Positions 7,388-14,703 are shown, counted from the stretch's first letter. The stretch: 16,218 bases of DNA from Pseudomonadota bacterium (GCA_030673265.1 DAOVJK010000030.1:1-16218); one strand, 5' to 3'. Notes: generated by a model not told the origin, from the letters alone. Made by a program: numbers and translations.

Positions 7388-8569
7388 TTACTTGGGCGAC
7401 CGAATATCAAACCGCGGTGCTTCCAGCATCCGGCCGATCTCTTCCTTGAGATTGACCTGGTCAGGATTATCAATACTCTGTGCCATTAACTTATTATAAA
7501 GAGCCTCCTGTTCCATGGGATGGATGTATTGCTCGGGGGTGCCATCTGCTAACTGCACATGGGCGGCCCAGGGCACAAAGTAAGTGGTTGGCGGGAATTC
7601 CTCATATTCCGAAATGTCAATATTAAGGCCGGCGACATAGAGCAAATTGCGGCCCTGGTATTCATCACCCCGACGGATCGATTCAACCGCTCTGGCAAAT
7701 TCTAGCTGGATGTTGATCTTGGCCGCCCTTAAAGACGGGTTTCTGGAGGTGACTATCTTCGGCATGAATTCGATCAAATTTCGTTCCAGCAGAATCGACT
7801 CATCGGTTTCATGAAAATCTTCCCGATAGAAAAAGAGGTCATCGGTCAACAGATCACCAATGGGCTCTCCTTCTCCCGATTTCCATTTATAGTTGGTGGC
7901 ATCAATTCGTTTGCGAAACTCTTCGGAGACCTCATAGGCCTGGGTCGTGCTTGAGGCTGTATGAGGCCGAATGATGCCGTCCTCGCCTACCTTGACAATA
8001 TTAGGCAAGCGCAGGACCAGGCCGTTTTTAACGGGATGAGAGGAAAAGTCGATAAAGAAATTTTTAACGGTAATCAGATAGCGGCCCTGGTCTCCTCGAT
8101 GGAGGAAAATACGGGCGCTGGCGAATTGGTATTGTTCCAGGTAGGGCGTTATCACATGGGTCAGTTTACCGCAGGAGTCGGAAATACATTTGCCGATCAT
8201 CTTGGGCCGACAGTACTTGCCATAACTGCCGGTATCCGGATCATAGCCGACATGACTGGCCTGGACGATAACCAGGTCCTCGCCATGGTGGGCGTGGGGG
8301 CCGTGCCGGTCAATGGCGATAACCCCGCCAACCCGGCCATGATTGAAAGGGAAGGTGCCGAAATGCTTGGTGAGTAGAATAATCGGCAGCCCCTGATTTT
8401 CATCGGAACAGAAGGCCCGGGATGGCATGATCAGGCCCTTTCTGAAGCCTAGTTCCATGCAGAAATTATAAAACCTGGGGACAAACTCGGCATAGGGCAT
8501 CGCCATTCCATCGACCTTGAAGGGCGCCAGCTCTCGTAAAATATCGGGGGCACGGTAGGTATTTGGCAT
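7388..8569 (-). CDS. LCIB/LCIC-type beta-carbonic anhydrase family protein
   Basis: A 393-residue soluble protein with the hallmarks of the limiting-CO2-inducible B/C family (LCIB_C_CA), an atypical beta-carbonic anhydrase group that interconverts CO2 and bicarbonate or traps leaked CO2. Visible matches: a CSDE motif (Cys54, Asp56), a Gly-rich HGRVGGVIAI stretch followed by RHGPHAHHG (residues about 77-96), ASHVGYDPDTG (His106), a conserved Arg121 in CRPK, and SDSCGKL (Cys133). Cys54, His106 and Cys133 are the expected zinc ligands, with Asp56 and an Arg as the catalytic dyad. The C-terminal part (about 290-350) with YVAGLNIDIS and TYFVPWAAHV fits the end of the same domain. Start ATG 8569 has an AAAGAG about 8 nt upstream. 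It follows the SulP transporter gene on the same strand but behind a terminator and with its own candidate promoter. Catalytic activity is inferred; some family members are inactive. Confidence 0.75.
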   Translation of the reverse strand: MPNTYRAPDILRELAPFKVDGMAMPYAEFVPRFYNFCMELGFRKGLIMPSRAFCSDENQGLPIILLTKHFGTFPFNHGRVGGVIAIDRHGPHAHHGEDLVIVQASHVGYDPDTGSYGKYCRPKMIGKCISDSCGKLTHVITPYLEQYQFASARIFLHRGDQGRYLITVKNFFIDFSSHPVKNGLVLRLPNIVKVGEDGIIRPHTASSTTQAYEVSEEFRKRIDATNYKWKSGEGEPIGDLLTDDLFFYREDFHETDESILLERNLIEFMPKIVTSRNPSLRAAKINIQLEFARAVESIRRGDEYQGRNLLYVAGLNIDISEYEEFPPTTYFVPWAAHVQLADGTPEQYIHPMEQEALYNKLMAQSIDNPDQVNLKEEIGRMLEAPRFDIRSPK

Positions 8570-8641
8570 TTTGCAGACTCTTTTACTTGAATTAATCCAA
8601 GGGCAGCTCGCAACCGTCGGACATAACTAAACGAATAAATG

Positions 8642-8671
8642 AATATAATCACTGGGAGTTGTCAAGTTCAA
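8642..8671 (-). promoter_or_regulatory. Candidate sigma70 promoter for the LCIB-like gene
   Basis: On the minus strand TTGAAC (8671-8666) and TATATT (8647-8642) are 18 nt apart. An overlapping alternative pairs a consensus TTGACA (8665-8660) with TCATTT (8642-8637) at 17 nt. Either places a start site about 60 nt before the gene. Because the SulP terminator lies just upstream, the LCIB-like gene can be regulated separately from the transporter. Confidence 0.5.
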
Positions 8672-8701
8672 TCGATTGCGAGTCAGTTGATTGGTTTAGA
8701 C

Positions 8702-8742
8702 AAAAAAATGAGGCTCACGAGCATTTGCCCGTGACCTCATTT
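8702..8742 (-). terminator. Intrinsic terminator after the SulP gene
   Basis: Inverted repeat AATGAGGCTCACG (8707-8719) with CGTGACCTCATT (8730-8741), one bulged base, 10-nt loop. On the minus strand it is followed by a run of seven T (complement of the A-run 8702-8708), a proper U-tract for transcripts leaving the SulP gene. It separates that gene from the LCIB-like gene. Confidence 0.85.
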
Positions 8743-8775
8743 GGTAAAAAAACTAATGATTAAGAATTAATTTGC

Positions 8776-10992
8776 TCAACTTGCCGTACTCGGAATGTAT
8801 CGGGTCAGCGGACAATCATGGCAACCTTCCGCAGGCAGATCCGTGTTCTCGTGAACCTTGTTGACAAGTTTGGCAACCGCATCCTCGGTGGTGGCATAGA
8901 TATTTTCCTTGCCGATCCGGTCAAGCAGATGGGTGCGCTCCATTACGGCCATAACCTGACCTTTAACCCCGCTCATTGCAAAACCAAGTTTGGCGCTGCG
9001 GAGCCGTTCAACGATCATGGCCAGGGCCTCTTCGCCGGAAGCATCCATGTCGTTAATCCCCTTGGCGTCAAGCAGGATATAACGGAGATCAGGTTGCTCG
9101 GTCCTGAATTTGGCGACCTGCTCGTCAAGGTAGCTGGCGTTGGCAAAAAACAACGAGCCATCAAAACGGACCACTGAAATATGGCGACAACCCTTGAGGC
9201 GGAAATGTTCCGCACTCGTGAGGACTTTATCTTCGTTCATCGAGAGGCTGGCCACTACCGGACGCATCGATTTGTAGAGGAAAACTGCCATGGACAGTGC
9301 CACACCAACGATGATGCCCTTGTCAAGATGGGGGGCAAAATATAAGGTCACCAGGAAGCTGAAAATGGCAATCGCGCCATCATACCACTGGGCCTTCCAG
9401 GCATGGGCAAAGCCCTTGACGTTAACCAGCCCGATAACCGCCATCATGATAACCGCCGCCAGAGTAGCCTGGGGGAGATGATAGAGGAGAGGGGTGAAAA
9501 AGAACAGAGTGAGGACAACCATCAAAGAGGTGACCACCGACGAGATACCGGAAACGGCGCCGGCCTGCAGGTTGACCGCTGAACGGGAGAAGGAACCGGA
9601 AACCGCGTAAGAACCACCAAAGGAACCCAGGATATTACCAAGACCCTGACCAATGAGTTCCTGGTTGGGATCAAGCTTCTGACCGGTCTGGGCGGCCATG
9701 GCCTTGGCAATAGCAATAGCCTCCATGAAACCGAGTAGCGAGATAATAATGGCGATTGGAAACAGCTTCATGAAGGTTTTAAAACTAAGAAGACTCTCGC
9801 CAACAATTTCTTGGGTAGCAGGATCTTTAACAGTTCCAGGCATAGCGAAACTTAAGCCTTTAGGAATTTCACCAACAATTGCGCCACCACCCATTATTTT
9901 CAGGTTTGCAGTATTAAGCGCCTTATTGCCAACCTTCAAACGCCACGTGCCACCATCTGTTTCAACAGCGCCACTGTCGCCTTTGGGGTAGAAAGCATAT
10001 TGAGCATCATCACCTTCGCCAGTCTTCACGGCCTCAAATTTCATGCCGCGCAGGTCGGTCCGGATGAGATGGGCGTGATTCTTGGCCGTATTCATACGGG
10101 CGGTGAGCAAGGCTACCTCTGATTCAAGCTTGATCAGATCAACAGATTTTGATCCATGGCCGCTTTCGGCGTCATGCTTCTTCTGTTCATCAACCTCTTT
10201 GCCAAGATTAGCACGCTTCGCGCCCAGGGTCTCAATTTCAGCAACAGCATGGTTGAACTCAACAAGCTTCTCGGAAAAACCATCCATCTTCATACTGCTG
10301 ACATCCACAAAGGCATCGTTATTAAAGCCCGTGGCTAAGGAAAGCAGGGTGGTGATAGCTACCGCCACCAGCACATTGGGAATACGTGGATTGACCTTCT
10401 TCAAACCCACCATGATGGCAACCGCACCAACTCCATACAGCAAAGTAGGGAGGTGGGTATAATCCATGGCGGCCTGAGCAACCCTGCCCATGGTCTCATA
10501 ATGATGAGTTGCCTTGTCGACGTAGACTCCGAAAAATTTGGAGAACTGGGAGGAGGCAATGATGATGGCTGCCGCATTGGTGAAACCATTAATCACCGGA
10601 TGGGAGAGGAAGTTGACTACCAGACCGAGACGCAGGACGCCCAGGGAGAGCTGGAAAACACCAACAGTAAGGGCAAGAACAATAGAATAGGCAATAAACT
10701 GAGGACCACCTGCTGTTGCAAGCGGTTCAAGAGATGCCGCCGACATCAACGAAACAACAGCAACCGGACCCGTCGCCAATTGACGACTGGAACCAAACAG
10801 AGCCGCCACCATGGGTGGCAAAAAGGCCGCATAGAGTCCGTAGTAAGCGGGCAGGCCAGCAAGCTGGGCATAGGCCATAGACTGGGGGATGAGGACCATG
10901 GCCACGGTAATACCGGCCAAAAGGTCAATCTTGAACTTACCGCCGTCATAGTCCTTAAACCAGTCAAGGAAAGGAAAAATTTTGGTAATCAT
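8776..10992 (-). CDS. SulP/SLC26-family anion transporter with STAS domain
   Basis: A 738-residue inner-membrane transporter. The membrane domain shows SulP signatures: IPQSMAYAQLAGLPAYYGLYAAF (in part) at about 35-57, FGSSRQLATGPVAVVSLM at 66-83, GFMEAIAIAKAMA at 421-433, then NQELIGQGLGNILGSF and SGSFSRSAVNLQAGA. Residues about 595-712 are a STAS domain (DMDASGEEAL at 648-657). Such proteins carry bicarbonate, sulfate or dicarboxylates. Bicarbonate is favoured here because the downstream same-strand gene encodes a carbonic-anhydrase-family protein, but substrate cannot be read from sequence. Between residues about 226 and 370 there is an extra segment: coiled-coil-like helices, then a Gly/Asp-rich part, predicted to lie in a periplasmic loop before the conserved IVGEIPKGL. 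The protein ends with an unusual CHDCPLTRY tail. ATG 10992 has an AGGAG ribosome binding site at good spacing. Confidence 0.93.
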   Translation of the reverse strand: MITKIFPFLDWFKDYDGGKFKIDLLAGITVAMVLIPQSMAYAQLAGLPAYYGLYAAFLPPMVAALFGSSRQLATGPVAVVSLMSAASLEPLATAGGPQFIAYSIVLALTVGVFQLSLGVLRLGLVVNFLSHPVINGFTNAAAIIIASSQFSKFFGVYVDKATHHYETMGRVAQAAMDYTHLPTLLYGVGAVAIMVGLKKVNPRIPNVLVAVAITTLLSLATGFNNDAFVDVSSMKMDGFSEKLVEFNHAVAEIETLGAKRANLGKEVDEQKKHDAESGHGSKSVDLIKLESEVALLTARMNTAKNHAHLIRTDLRGMKFEAVKTGEGDDAQYAFYPKGDSGAVETDGGTWRLKVGNKALNTANLKIMGGGAIVGEIPKGLSFAMPGTVKDPATQEIVGESLLSFKTFMKLFPIAIIISLLGFMEAIAIAKAMAAQTGQKLDPNQELIGQGLGNILGSFGGSYAVSGSFSRSAVNLQAGAVSGISSVVTSLMVVLTLFFFTPLLYHLPQATLAAVIMMAVIGLVNVKGFAHAWKAQWYDGAIAIFSFLVTLYFAPHLDKGIIVGVALSMAVFLYKSMRPVVASLSMNEDKVLTSAEHFRLKGCRHISVVRFDGSLFFANASYLDEQVAKFRTEQPDLRYILLDAKGINDMDASGEEALAMIVERLRSAKLGFAMSGVKGQVMAVMERTHLLDRIGKENIYATTEDAVAKLVNKVHENTDLPAEGCHDCPLTRYIPSTAS

Positions 10993-11128
10993 ATGGATCT
11001 CCTAAAGGTGTTTAACAGGAACTCGGCAAAAAATTGAGCCGAAATGGCACCGGGTCCCTTATTTAAATTAACTATTTTTGGTTCGTGAAAATGTTGCGAA
11101 ATGAAACAATTTGCGCGAAGGTAGCCCA

Positions 11129-11157
11129 TATTTACTTCTCTGGCATAGGCCTGTCAA
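11129..11157 (-). promoter_or_regulatory. Candidate sigma70 promoter for the SulP gene
   Basis: On the minus strand a consensus TTGACA (11157-11152) is followed, after exactly 17 nt, by TAAATA (11134-11129). This would give an untranslated leader of about 130 nt containing a small TCGGC/GCCGA hairpin with a T-rich loop (near 11025-11045). The -10 is only a partial match, so the call is moderate. Confidence 0.45.
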
Positions 11158-11320
11158 GCGGAAATCAGCTCCTTAAAATTGCGAATTTACTTGCAGATCA
11201 GCCATGTTTCAAGAAGATATCTTGGCCATTAACCGAAGACCAGTAGCCCCATGGACATCATCCGGTCTGAAACATCCAGTCGCTCTGCCAGATTTATCGA
11301 AGCAAATTGAGCCAGAGATG

Positions 11321-11329
11321 TGCTAGTAT
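11321..11329 (+). promoter_or_regulatory. Candidate extended -10 promoter for fetB
   Basis: TGCTAGTAT is an extended -10 element (TG-n-TAGTAT, with TAGTAT at 11324-11329) about 87 nt before the fetB start. The -35 position has no good match, which extended -10 promoters tolerate. It could serve the whole fetB-Mrp transcript. Confidence 0.33.
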
Positions 11330-11415
11330 TCCCAGACAAAAATCCATTTTGCGGAACCCCTTAACCATCAACGCCTTTCCCGGAAACTGTGACCACCAAG
11401 CAAGGTTAATCTATC

Positions 11416-12138
11416 ATGACTGCCTCCGTTCAGACCATCCCCTTTGTCAATTTGGCCCTGGCCTTTATCCCCGTTTTTGTGGTGGCCGGAATTCTTTACA
11501 GATGGACGGCGGACGGGCACAACACAATCTACGCCGTTTTCAGGATGCTGGTGCAGCTACTGCTGATTGGTTATTTCCTGATCTTTATTTTTGAATCCGA
11601 TAGCGCCTGGGTCGTGCTGGCCGTTTTGGTTGTGATGCTTTGTACTTCGAGCTGGATTAGCCTACGAACCATAAGAAGTGATCGATGGTTGCTGTATAAA
11701 AAAGCCTTCCTGGCCATAACTCTGGGAGGCGGCCTAACCTTGCTGCTGGTCACCCAGGGGGTCCTTGGTCTGGATCCATGGTATATGCCACGCTACCTGA
11801 TCCCGCTGGCCGGGATGATTTTTGCAAATGCTATGAATAGCGTCAGTCTGGGAGGGGAACGGCTTACCGCCGAAATGGCCAGGGATGTCCCATATGAGAA
11901 GGCCAGGAGTATCGCTTTCCGGGCTTCGCTGATCCCGATCACTAATTCGCTGTTTGCAGTGGGGCTCGTCTCTCTGCCAGGCATGATGACCGGCCAGATC
12001 TTATCCGGGGTCTCCCCGTTAATTGCGGCGCGTTATCAAATCATGGTTATGTGTATGGTCTTCGCCTCAGCGGGGATATCTTCCGCCTGTTTTCTAAAAT
12101 TTCTTGAACCGCCAGAACGGGATAATTGTAGAAATTAA
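11416..12138 (+). CDS. fetB: FetB-like (UPF0014) ABC permease
   Basis: A 240-residue inner-membrane protein of the UPF0014/FetB family, with about seven hydrophobic helices. In E. coli, FetB pairs with the ATPase FetA in a transporter implicated in iron export and oxidative-stress tolerance. Diagnostic stretches are SVSLGGERL, a conserved Arg/Glu-rich cytoplasmic segment (EKARSIAFRASLIPITNS), and SLPGMMTGQILSGVSPLIAA (residues about 186-205) followed by RYQIMVMCMVF. Length is close to the usual 250-270 residues. Start ATG 11416 has an AAGG about 10 nt upstream. No fetA-like ATPase gene is present in the window on either side, which is unusual. MrpE follows after 24 nt, so this gene may be the first of the Mrp transcript. 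The substrate in this organism is not known. Confidence 0.88.
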   Translation: MTASVQTIPFVNLALAFIPVFVVAGILYRWTADGHNTIYAVFRMLVQLLLIGYFLIFIFESDSAWVVLAVLVVMLCTSSWISLRTIRSDRWLLYKKAFLAITLGGGLTLLLVTQGVLGLDPWYMPRYLIPLAGMIFANAMNSVSLGGERLTAEMARDVPYEKARSIAFRASLIPITNSLFAVGLVSLPGMMTGQILSGVSPLIAARYQIMVMCMVFASAGISSACFLKFLEPPERDNCRN

Positions 12139-12162
12139 ATGTGGTTATGTTATTAACTTTTT

Positions 12163-12648
12163 ATGCGATACCTCTATACATTTTTGCTCATGTTTGGCTT
12201 CTGGCTTTTACTTTCTGGAAAGTTTGATCTTTTCCACCTGACTCTGGGCGTGATCTCCAGTCTGCTTGTTTCCTGGATGTCGTCCGACCTCCTGTTTATT
12301 GATAGCTCCAAAAAAGGCCGCCTGATCGAGGTGTGGCGCCTCATTCTTTATATTCCTTGGATCCTGAAAGAGATCCTGTTGTCAACCCTGCATGTCACCT
12401 GGCTGGCCCTGCATCCGGCGATGAAAGAAAAAATCGCGCCCCGCATAGTGAACTTCAAGACCAGGCTCCAGAGCGATGCGGCCCGGGTAACCCTGGCCAA
12501 CTCCATCACCCTGACCCCCGGAACCATCACGGTCCGGATCGAGGGCGATGTTTTTACCGTGCACGCCCTGAGTGATAAGGTGGCCAGCGGTCTGCCCGGT
12601 GAAATGGAAGAGCGTATCGCCCGAATTTTTACGGAGGAGCGGCCATGA
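12163..12648 (+). CDS. mrpE: Mrp antiporter subunit E (MnhE family)
   Basis: A 161-residue MnhE/MrpE subunit of a multisubunit cation/proton antiporter in the inner membrane. The N-terminal half has two to three hydrophobic helices (about 3-45), a cytoplasmic turn with SSKKGR, and another helix region IPWILKEILLSTLHVTW. The family hallmark TLANSITLTPGTITVRIEGD lies at about 110-129 in a soluble C-terminal domain. Length is typical. Only a poor ribosome binding site precedes ATG 12163, 24 nt after fetB, so translation may depend on coupling or be weak. The stop overlaps the start of mrpF by 4 nt (ATGA). Confidence 0.93.
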   Translation: MRYLYTFLLMFGFWLLLSGKFDLFHLTLGVISSLLVSWMSSDLLFIDSSKKGRLIEVWRLILYIPWILKEILLSTLHVTWLALHPAMKEKIAPRIVNFKTRLQSDAARVTLANSITLTPGTITVRIEGDVFTVHALSDKVASGLPGEMEERIARIFTEERP

Positions 12649-12965
12649 GTAATTTCTTTATTGCCACCGGCGTCGTTCTTTGCCTGTTTATGCTGCTGGC
12701 CCTCTACCGGACGATATTCGGTCCAACCATTATCGACCGGATGATGGGCGCCAACATCATCGGCACCAAGACCACGGTTTTGTTGATCATTATCGGGACG
12801 ATTTATGGACGGGTCGACATGTTCGTTGATATTGCCCTGGCCTATGCGATGTTGAATTTCATCGTCACCATCGCCGCCTCCAGGTACTTTGCCCACCACA
12901 AGAATATCAGGGCCGAAGGTTACGGGGTCCTGCACTACACCCCAACCAAGGAGGCAGATAAATGA
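12645..12965 (+). CDS. mrpF: Mrp antiporter subunit F
   Basis: A 106-residue three-helix membrane subunit of the MrpF/MnhF family. Helices are at about 4-24, 40-55 and 62-82. The conserved FGPTIIDRMMGAN motif after helix 1 includes Asp31 and Arg32. It overlaps mrpE by 4 nt and mrpG by 4 nt, showing translational coupling. The C-terminal tail (about 85-106) is soluble and slightly longer than in Bacillus MrpF. A good AGGAG ribosome binding site lies within the end of mrpE. Confidence 0.93.
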   Translation: MSNFFIATGVVLCLFMLLALYRTIFGPTIIDRMMGANIIGTKTTVLLIIIGTIYGRVDMFVDIALAYAMLNFIVTIAASRYFAHHKNIRAEGYGVLHYTPTKEADK

Positions 12966-13309
12966 TTAATACCCTGACCATAACCCTGATGATCGCCGGC
13001 CTGTTCTTCTTCTTTGCGACAACTGTAGGGGTGTTGAGGTTCCCGGATTTTTATACCAGAATGCATGCCGCCGGTAAGGGAGATACCCTGTCGTCATTGC
13101 TGATTCTTGTGGGTCTGGCGATCTATAATCTGCACCATATCTCTGCCGGTAACATTCTGGTGACGATCAAGATCCTCTTCATTCTGATGTTCATCTTTCT
13201 GGCCAGCCCCACGGCAACCCATGCCATTATCGATGCCGGCTACGAATCGGGGATAAAACCCTGGGGTAAAGAAAGCAACCGGGAGGGGCAAGATGATCTG
13301 GCAGATTGA
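12962..13309 (+). CDS. mrpG: Mrp antiporter subunit G
   Basis: A 115-residue three-helix membrane subunit of the MrpG/MnhG family. The diagnostic GVLRFPDFYTRMHAAGKGDT segment lies at residues 23-42, between helix 1 and helix 2. Length fits the family (about 100-120). The start overlaps the mrpF stop by 4 nt with an AAGGAGG-like ribosome binding site. The end overlaps the next gene by 17 nt. Confidence 0.93.
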   Translation: MINTLTITLMIAGLFFFFATTVGVLRFPDFYTRMHAAGKGDTLSSLLILVGLAIYNLHHISAGNILVTIKILFILMFIFLASPTATHAIIDAGYESGIKPWGKESNREGQDDLAD

Positions 13310-14318
13310 CATTATGATCCTTACCTTGATTGTGATCTGCGGGGTATTTGCCATCTCGGTAAAAGATCTCCTCGGGGCGGCGGTGGTTTTCGGGGCCTAC
13401 AGTTTTTTGATGTGCCTGTTGTGGACAGAGATGGGCGCAGTTGATGTCGCCTTTACCGAAGCTGCGGTCGGGGCCGGGGTCAGTACGGTCTTGTTTTTTG
13501 CCGCTGTGCACCGCTCCTCCCGGCAGGTTAAAGCACGGGTATCAGGACGACTGCTTTATAAATGGCTAGGATTAGTGGCTTCCGGACTGATGGGGGGCGT
13601 ACTGTTTTATGCTTCGACTGACTTCCCCGACTGGGCCGATCCTGCTTCACCGGCCTCAAGCCATCTTTCACCGCACTTTATTACCCAGACCCTTACCGAA
13701 ACCTCGGTGCCGAATATCGTCACCTCTGTGCTGGCCGACTATCGGGGCTTTGATACCATGTTTGAAACAGCCGTGGTCCTTACCGCCGGCCTGGCGGTGC
13801 TGATCATCCTGCGGCTAGGCGGTTGTCGAACCGCCGGACCGGTCCGGGAAAAAAGCGCTGCCATCCAGACTGCCTACAAAGATTCGATAATTCGTTTTGT
13901 AACCAGAATGGTTGTCCCTTTCATGCAGCTCTTCGCCTTATATGTCATTGCCCATGGCCACCATAGTCCGGGCGGCGGCTTCCAGGGTGGGGTCATCCTC
14001 GGGGCTTCCTTTATATTGCTGGCCATCAGTTACGACCTGAAGATGGCCCTGAATCGCATTAACGAAAAAGCAGCACTGCTCCTGGCCAACACCGGCGTGT
14101 TGATCTATGCCGGTATCGGCTTTCTCTGTATGCTGCTGGGCGCGAACTTCCTCGATTATTCGATCCTGCATCGCATCCTGCCGGCTACCGATGAAATAGC
14201 GGCCCGCTCCCATGCCATGCTCGGGGTTGAAATCGGGGTGGCCCTGACCGTTATGGTTATCGTCATGGTCATCTACAACAATATAGTCTCAAATGGCACT
14301 TACGAGAAAGGCTTGTAA
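13293..14318 (+). CDS. mrpB: Fused DUF4040-MbhE-MnhB antiporter subunit
   Basis: A 341-residue membrane protein combining three modules that are separate small subunits (MbhD, MbhE, MbhF) in archaeal membrane-bound hydrogenases. In classical Mrp, the first two form the C-terminal part of MrpA and the third is MrpB. Residues about 1-75 are DUF4040 (VKDLLGAAVVFGAYSFLM, then DVAFTEAAVGAG). Residues about 88-175 are MbhE-like (VTSVLADYRGFDTMFETAVV). Residues about 196-332 are MnhB (VVPFMQLFALYVIAHGHHSP, GGGFQGGVILGAS). It belongs in the inner membrane, where the MrpA C-terminal region and MrpB help form the Na+ or proton path. An AGGGGC-type ribosome binding site within mrpG precedes ATG 13293. 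The classical mrpB symbol covers only the last module. Confidence 0.88.
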   Translation: MIWQIDIMILTLIVICGVFAISVKDLLGAAVVFGAYSFLMCLLWTEMGAVDVAFTEAAVGAGVSTVLFFAAVHRSSRQVKARVSGRLLYKWLGLVASGLMGGVLFYASTDFPDWADPASPASSHLSPHFITQTLTETSVPNIVTSVLADYRGFDTMFETAVVLTAGLAVLIILRLGGCRTAGPVREKSAAIQTAYKDSIIRFVTRMVVPFMQLFALYVIAHGHHSPGGGFQGGVILGASFILLAISYDLKMALNRINEKAALLLANTGVLIYAGIGFLCMLLGANFLDYSILHRILPATDEIAARSHAMLGVEIGVALTVMVIVMVIYNNIVSNGTYEKGL

Positions 14319-14319
14319 T

Positions 14320-14703
14320 ATGGAACTGCTGCTGGCCAAATATAATTATTGGATATACGCCGTGATCATGATGATCGGCCTTTACGCCATGCTGGCCAAG
14401 AACAACCTGATCAAAAAGATCATCGGCATGGGCATCTTCCAGACCGGGATTATTGTCTTCTATGTTTCTATCGGGGCCAAACGGGGCGGCACTATCCCGA
14501 TAATTGAGCATGGCCATGGAGCTGAAGTACACGAGGTCATCAAGGCCCTGGATTACGTCAATCCCCTGCCCCATGTGCTGATGCTCACCGCTATTGTGGT
14601 GTCGGTCGGAACCCTTGGGGTGGCGCTGGCTATCGCCCTGCGGATCTATACAGAATACAACACTCTCCACGAAGATGAAATACTGGAGAAGATCAATGAT
14701 TGA
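14320..14703 (+). CDS. mrpC: Mrp antiporter subunit C (NuoK-like)
   Basis: A 127-residue three-helix subunit homologous to NuoK/MrpC, which sits between the large antiporter-like subunits. The conserved motif NPLPHVLMLTAIVVSVG lies in the last helix region; the family usually has PLPQAL, so His replaces Gln here. A polar insert IGAKRGGTIPIIEHGHGAEV sits between helices 2 and 3. An in-frame ATG at 14293 lies inside the preceding gene; ATG 14320 is chosen because it follows that gene's stop by one base and has GAGAAAGG about 8 nt upstream. Its end overlaps mrpD by 8 nt. Confidence 0.92.
   Translation: MELLLAKYNYWIYAVIMMIGLYAMLAKNNLIKKIIGMGIFQTGIIVFYVSIGAKRGGTIPIIEHGHGAEVHEVIKALDYVNPLPHVLMLTAIVVSVGTLGVALAIALRIYTEYNTLHEDEILEKIND

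Larger units (their letters stand above)
10993..11415. other. Divergent intergenic region, SulP versus fetB
   Basis: About 420 bp without a supported gene between the minus-strand SulP gene and the + strand fetB gene. It holds the ribosome binding site and candidate promoter of SulP and a candidate promoter for fetB. A 40-codon + strand open frame (11204-11326) has no ribosome binding site or recognisable motif. No remnant of the ABC ATPase gene fetA was recognised here. Confidence 0.5.

Noticed and set aside
7961..8377. 138-codon + strand frame opposite the LCIB-like gene
   Set aside because: Shadow frame; the minus strand carries the recognisable metal-site motifs and the better start.
8776..10992. 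Naming the SulP protein a sulfate permease
   Set aside because: SulP substrates vary widely and cannot be told from sequence; the context favours bicarbonate, but I leave the substrate open.
11204..11326. 40-codon + strand frame in the SulP-fetB intergenic region
   Set aside because: No ribosome binding site and no domain; its stop overlaps the candidate fetB -10 element.
12348..12935. 195-codon minus-strand frame across mrpE and mrpF
   Set aside because: Antisense shadow of two clear Mrp subunits; rich in His, Asp and Gly as expected of reverse frames in this coding DNA.
14594..14695. Upstream extension of mrpD
   Set aside because: The extra 34 residues lie inside mrpC in another frame and do not match MrpD; ATG 14696 has a good ribosome binding site.
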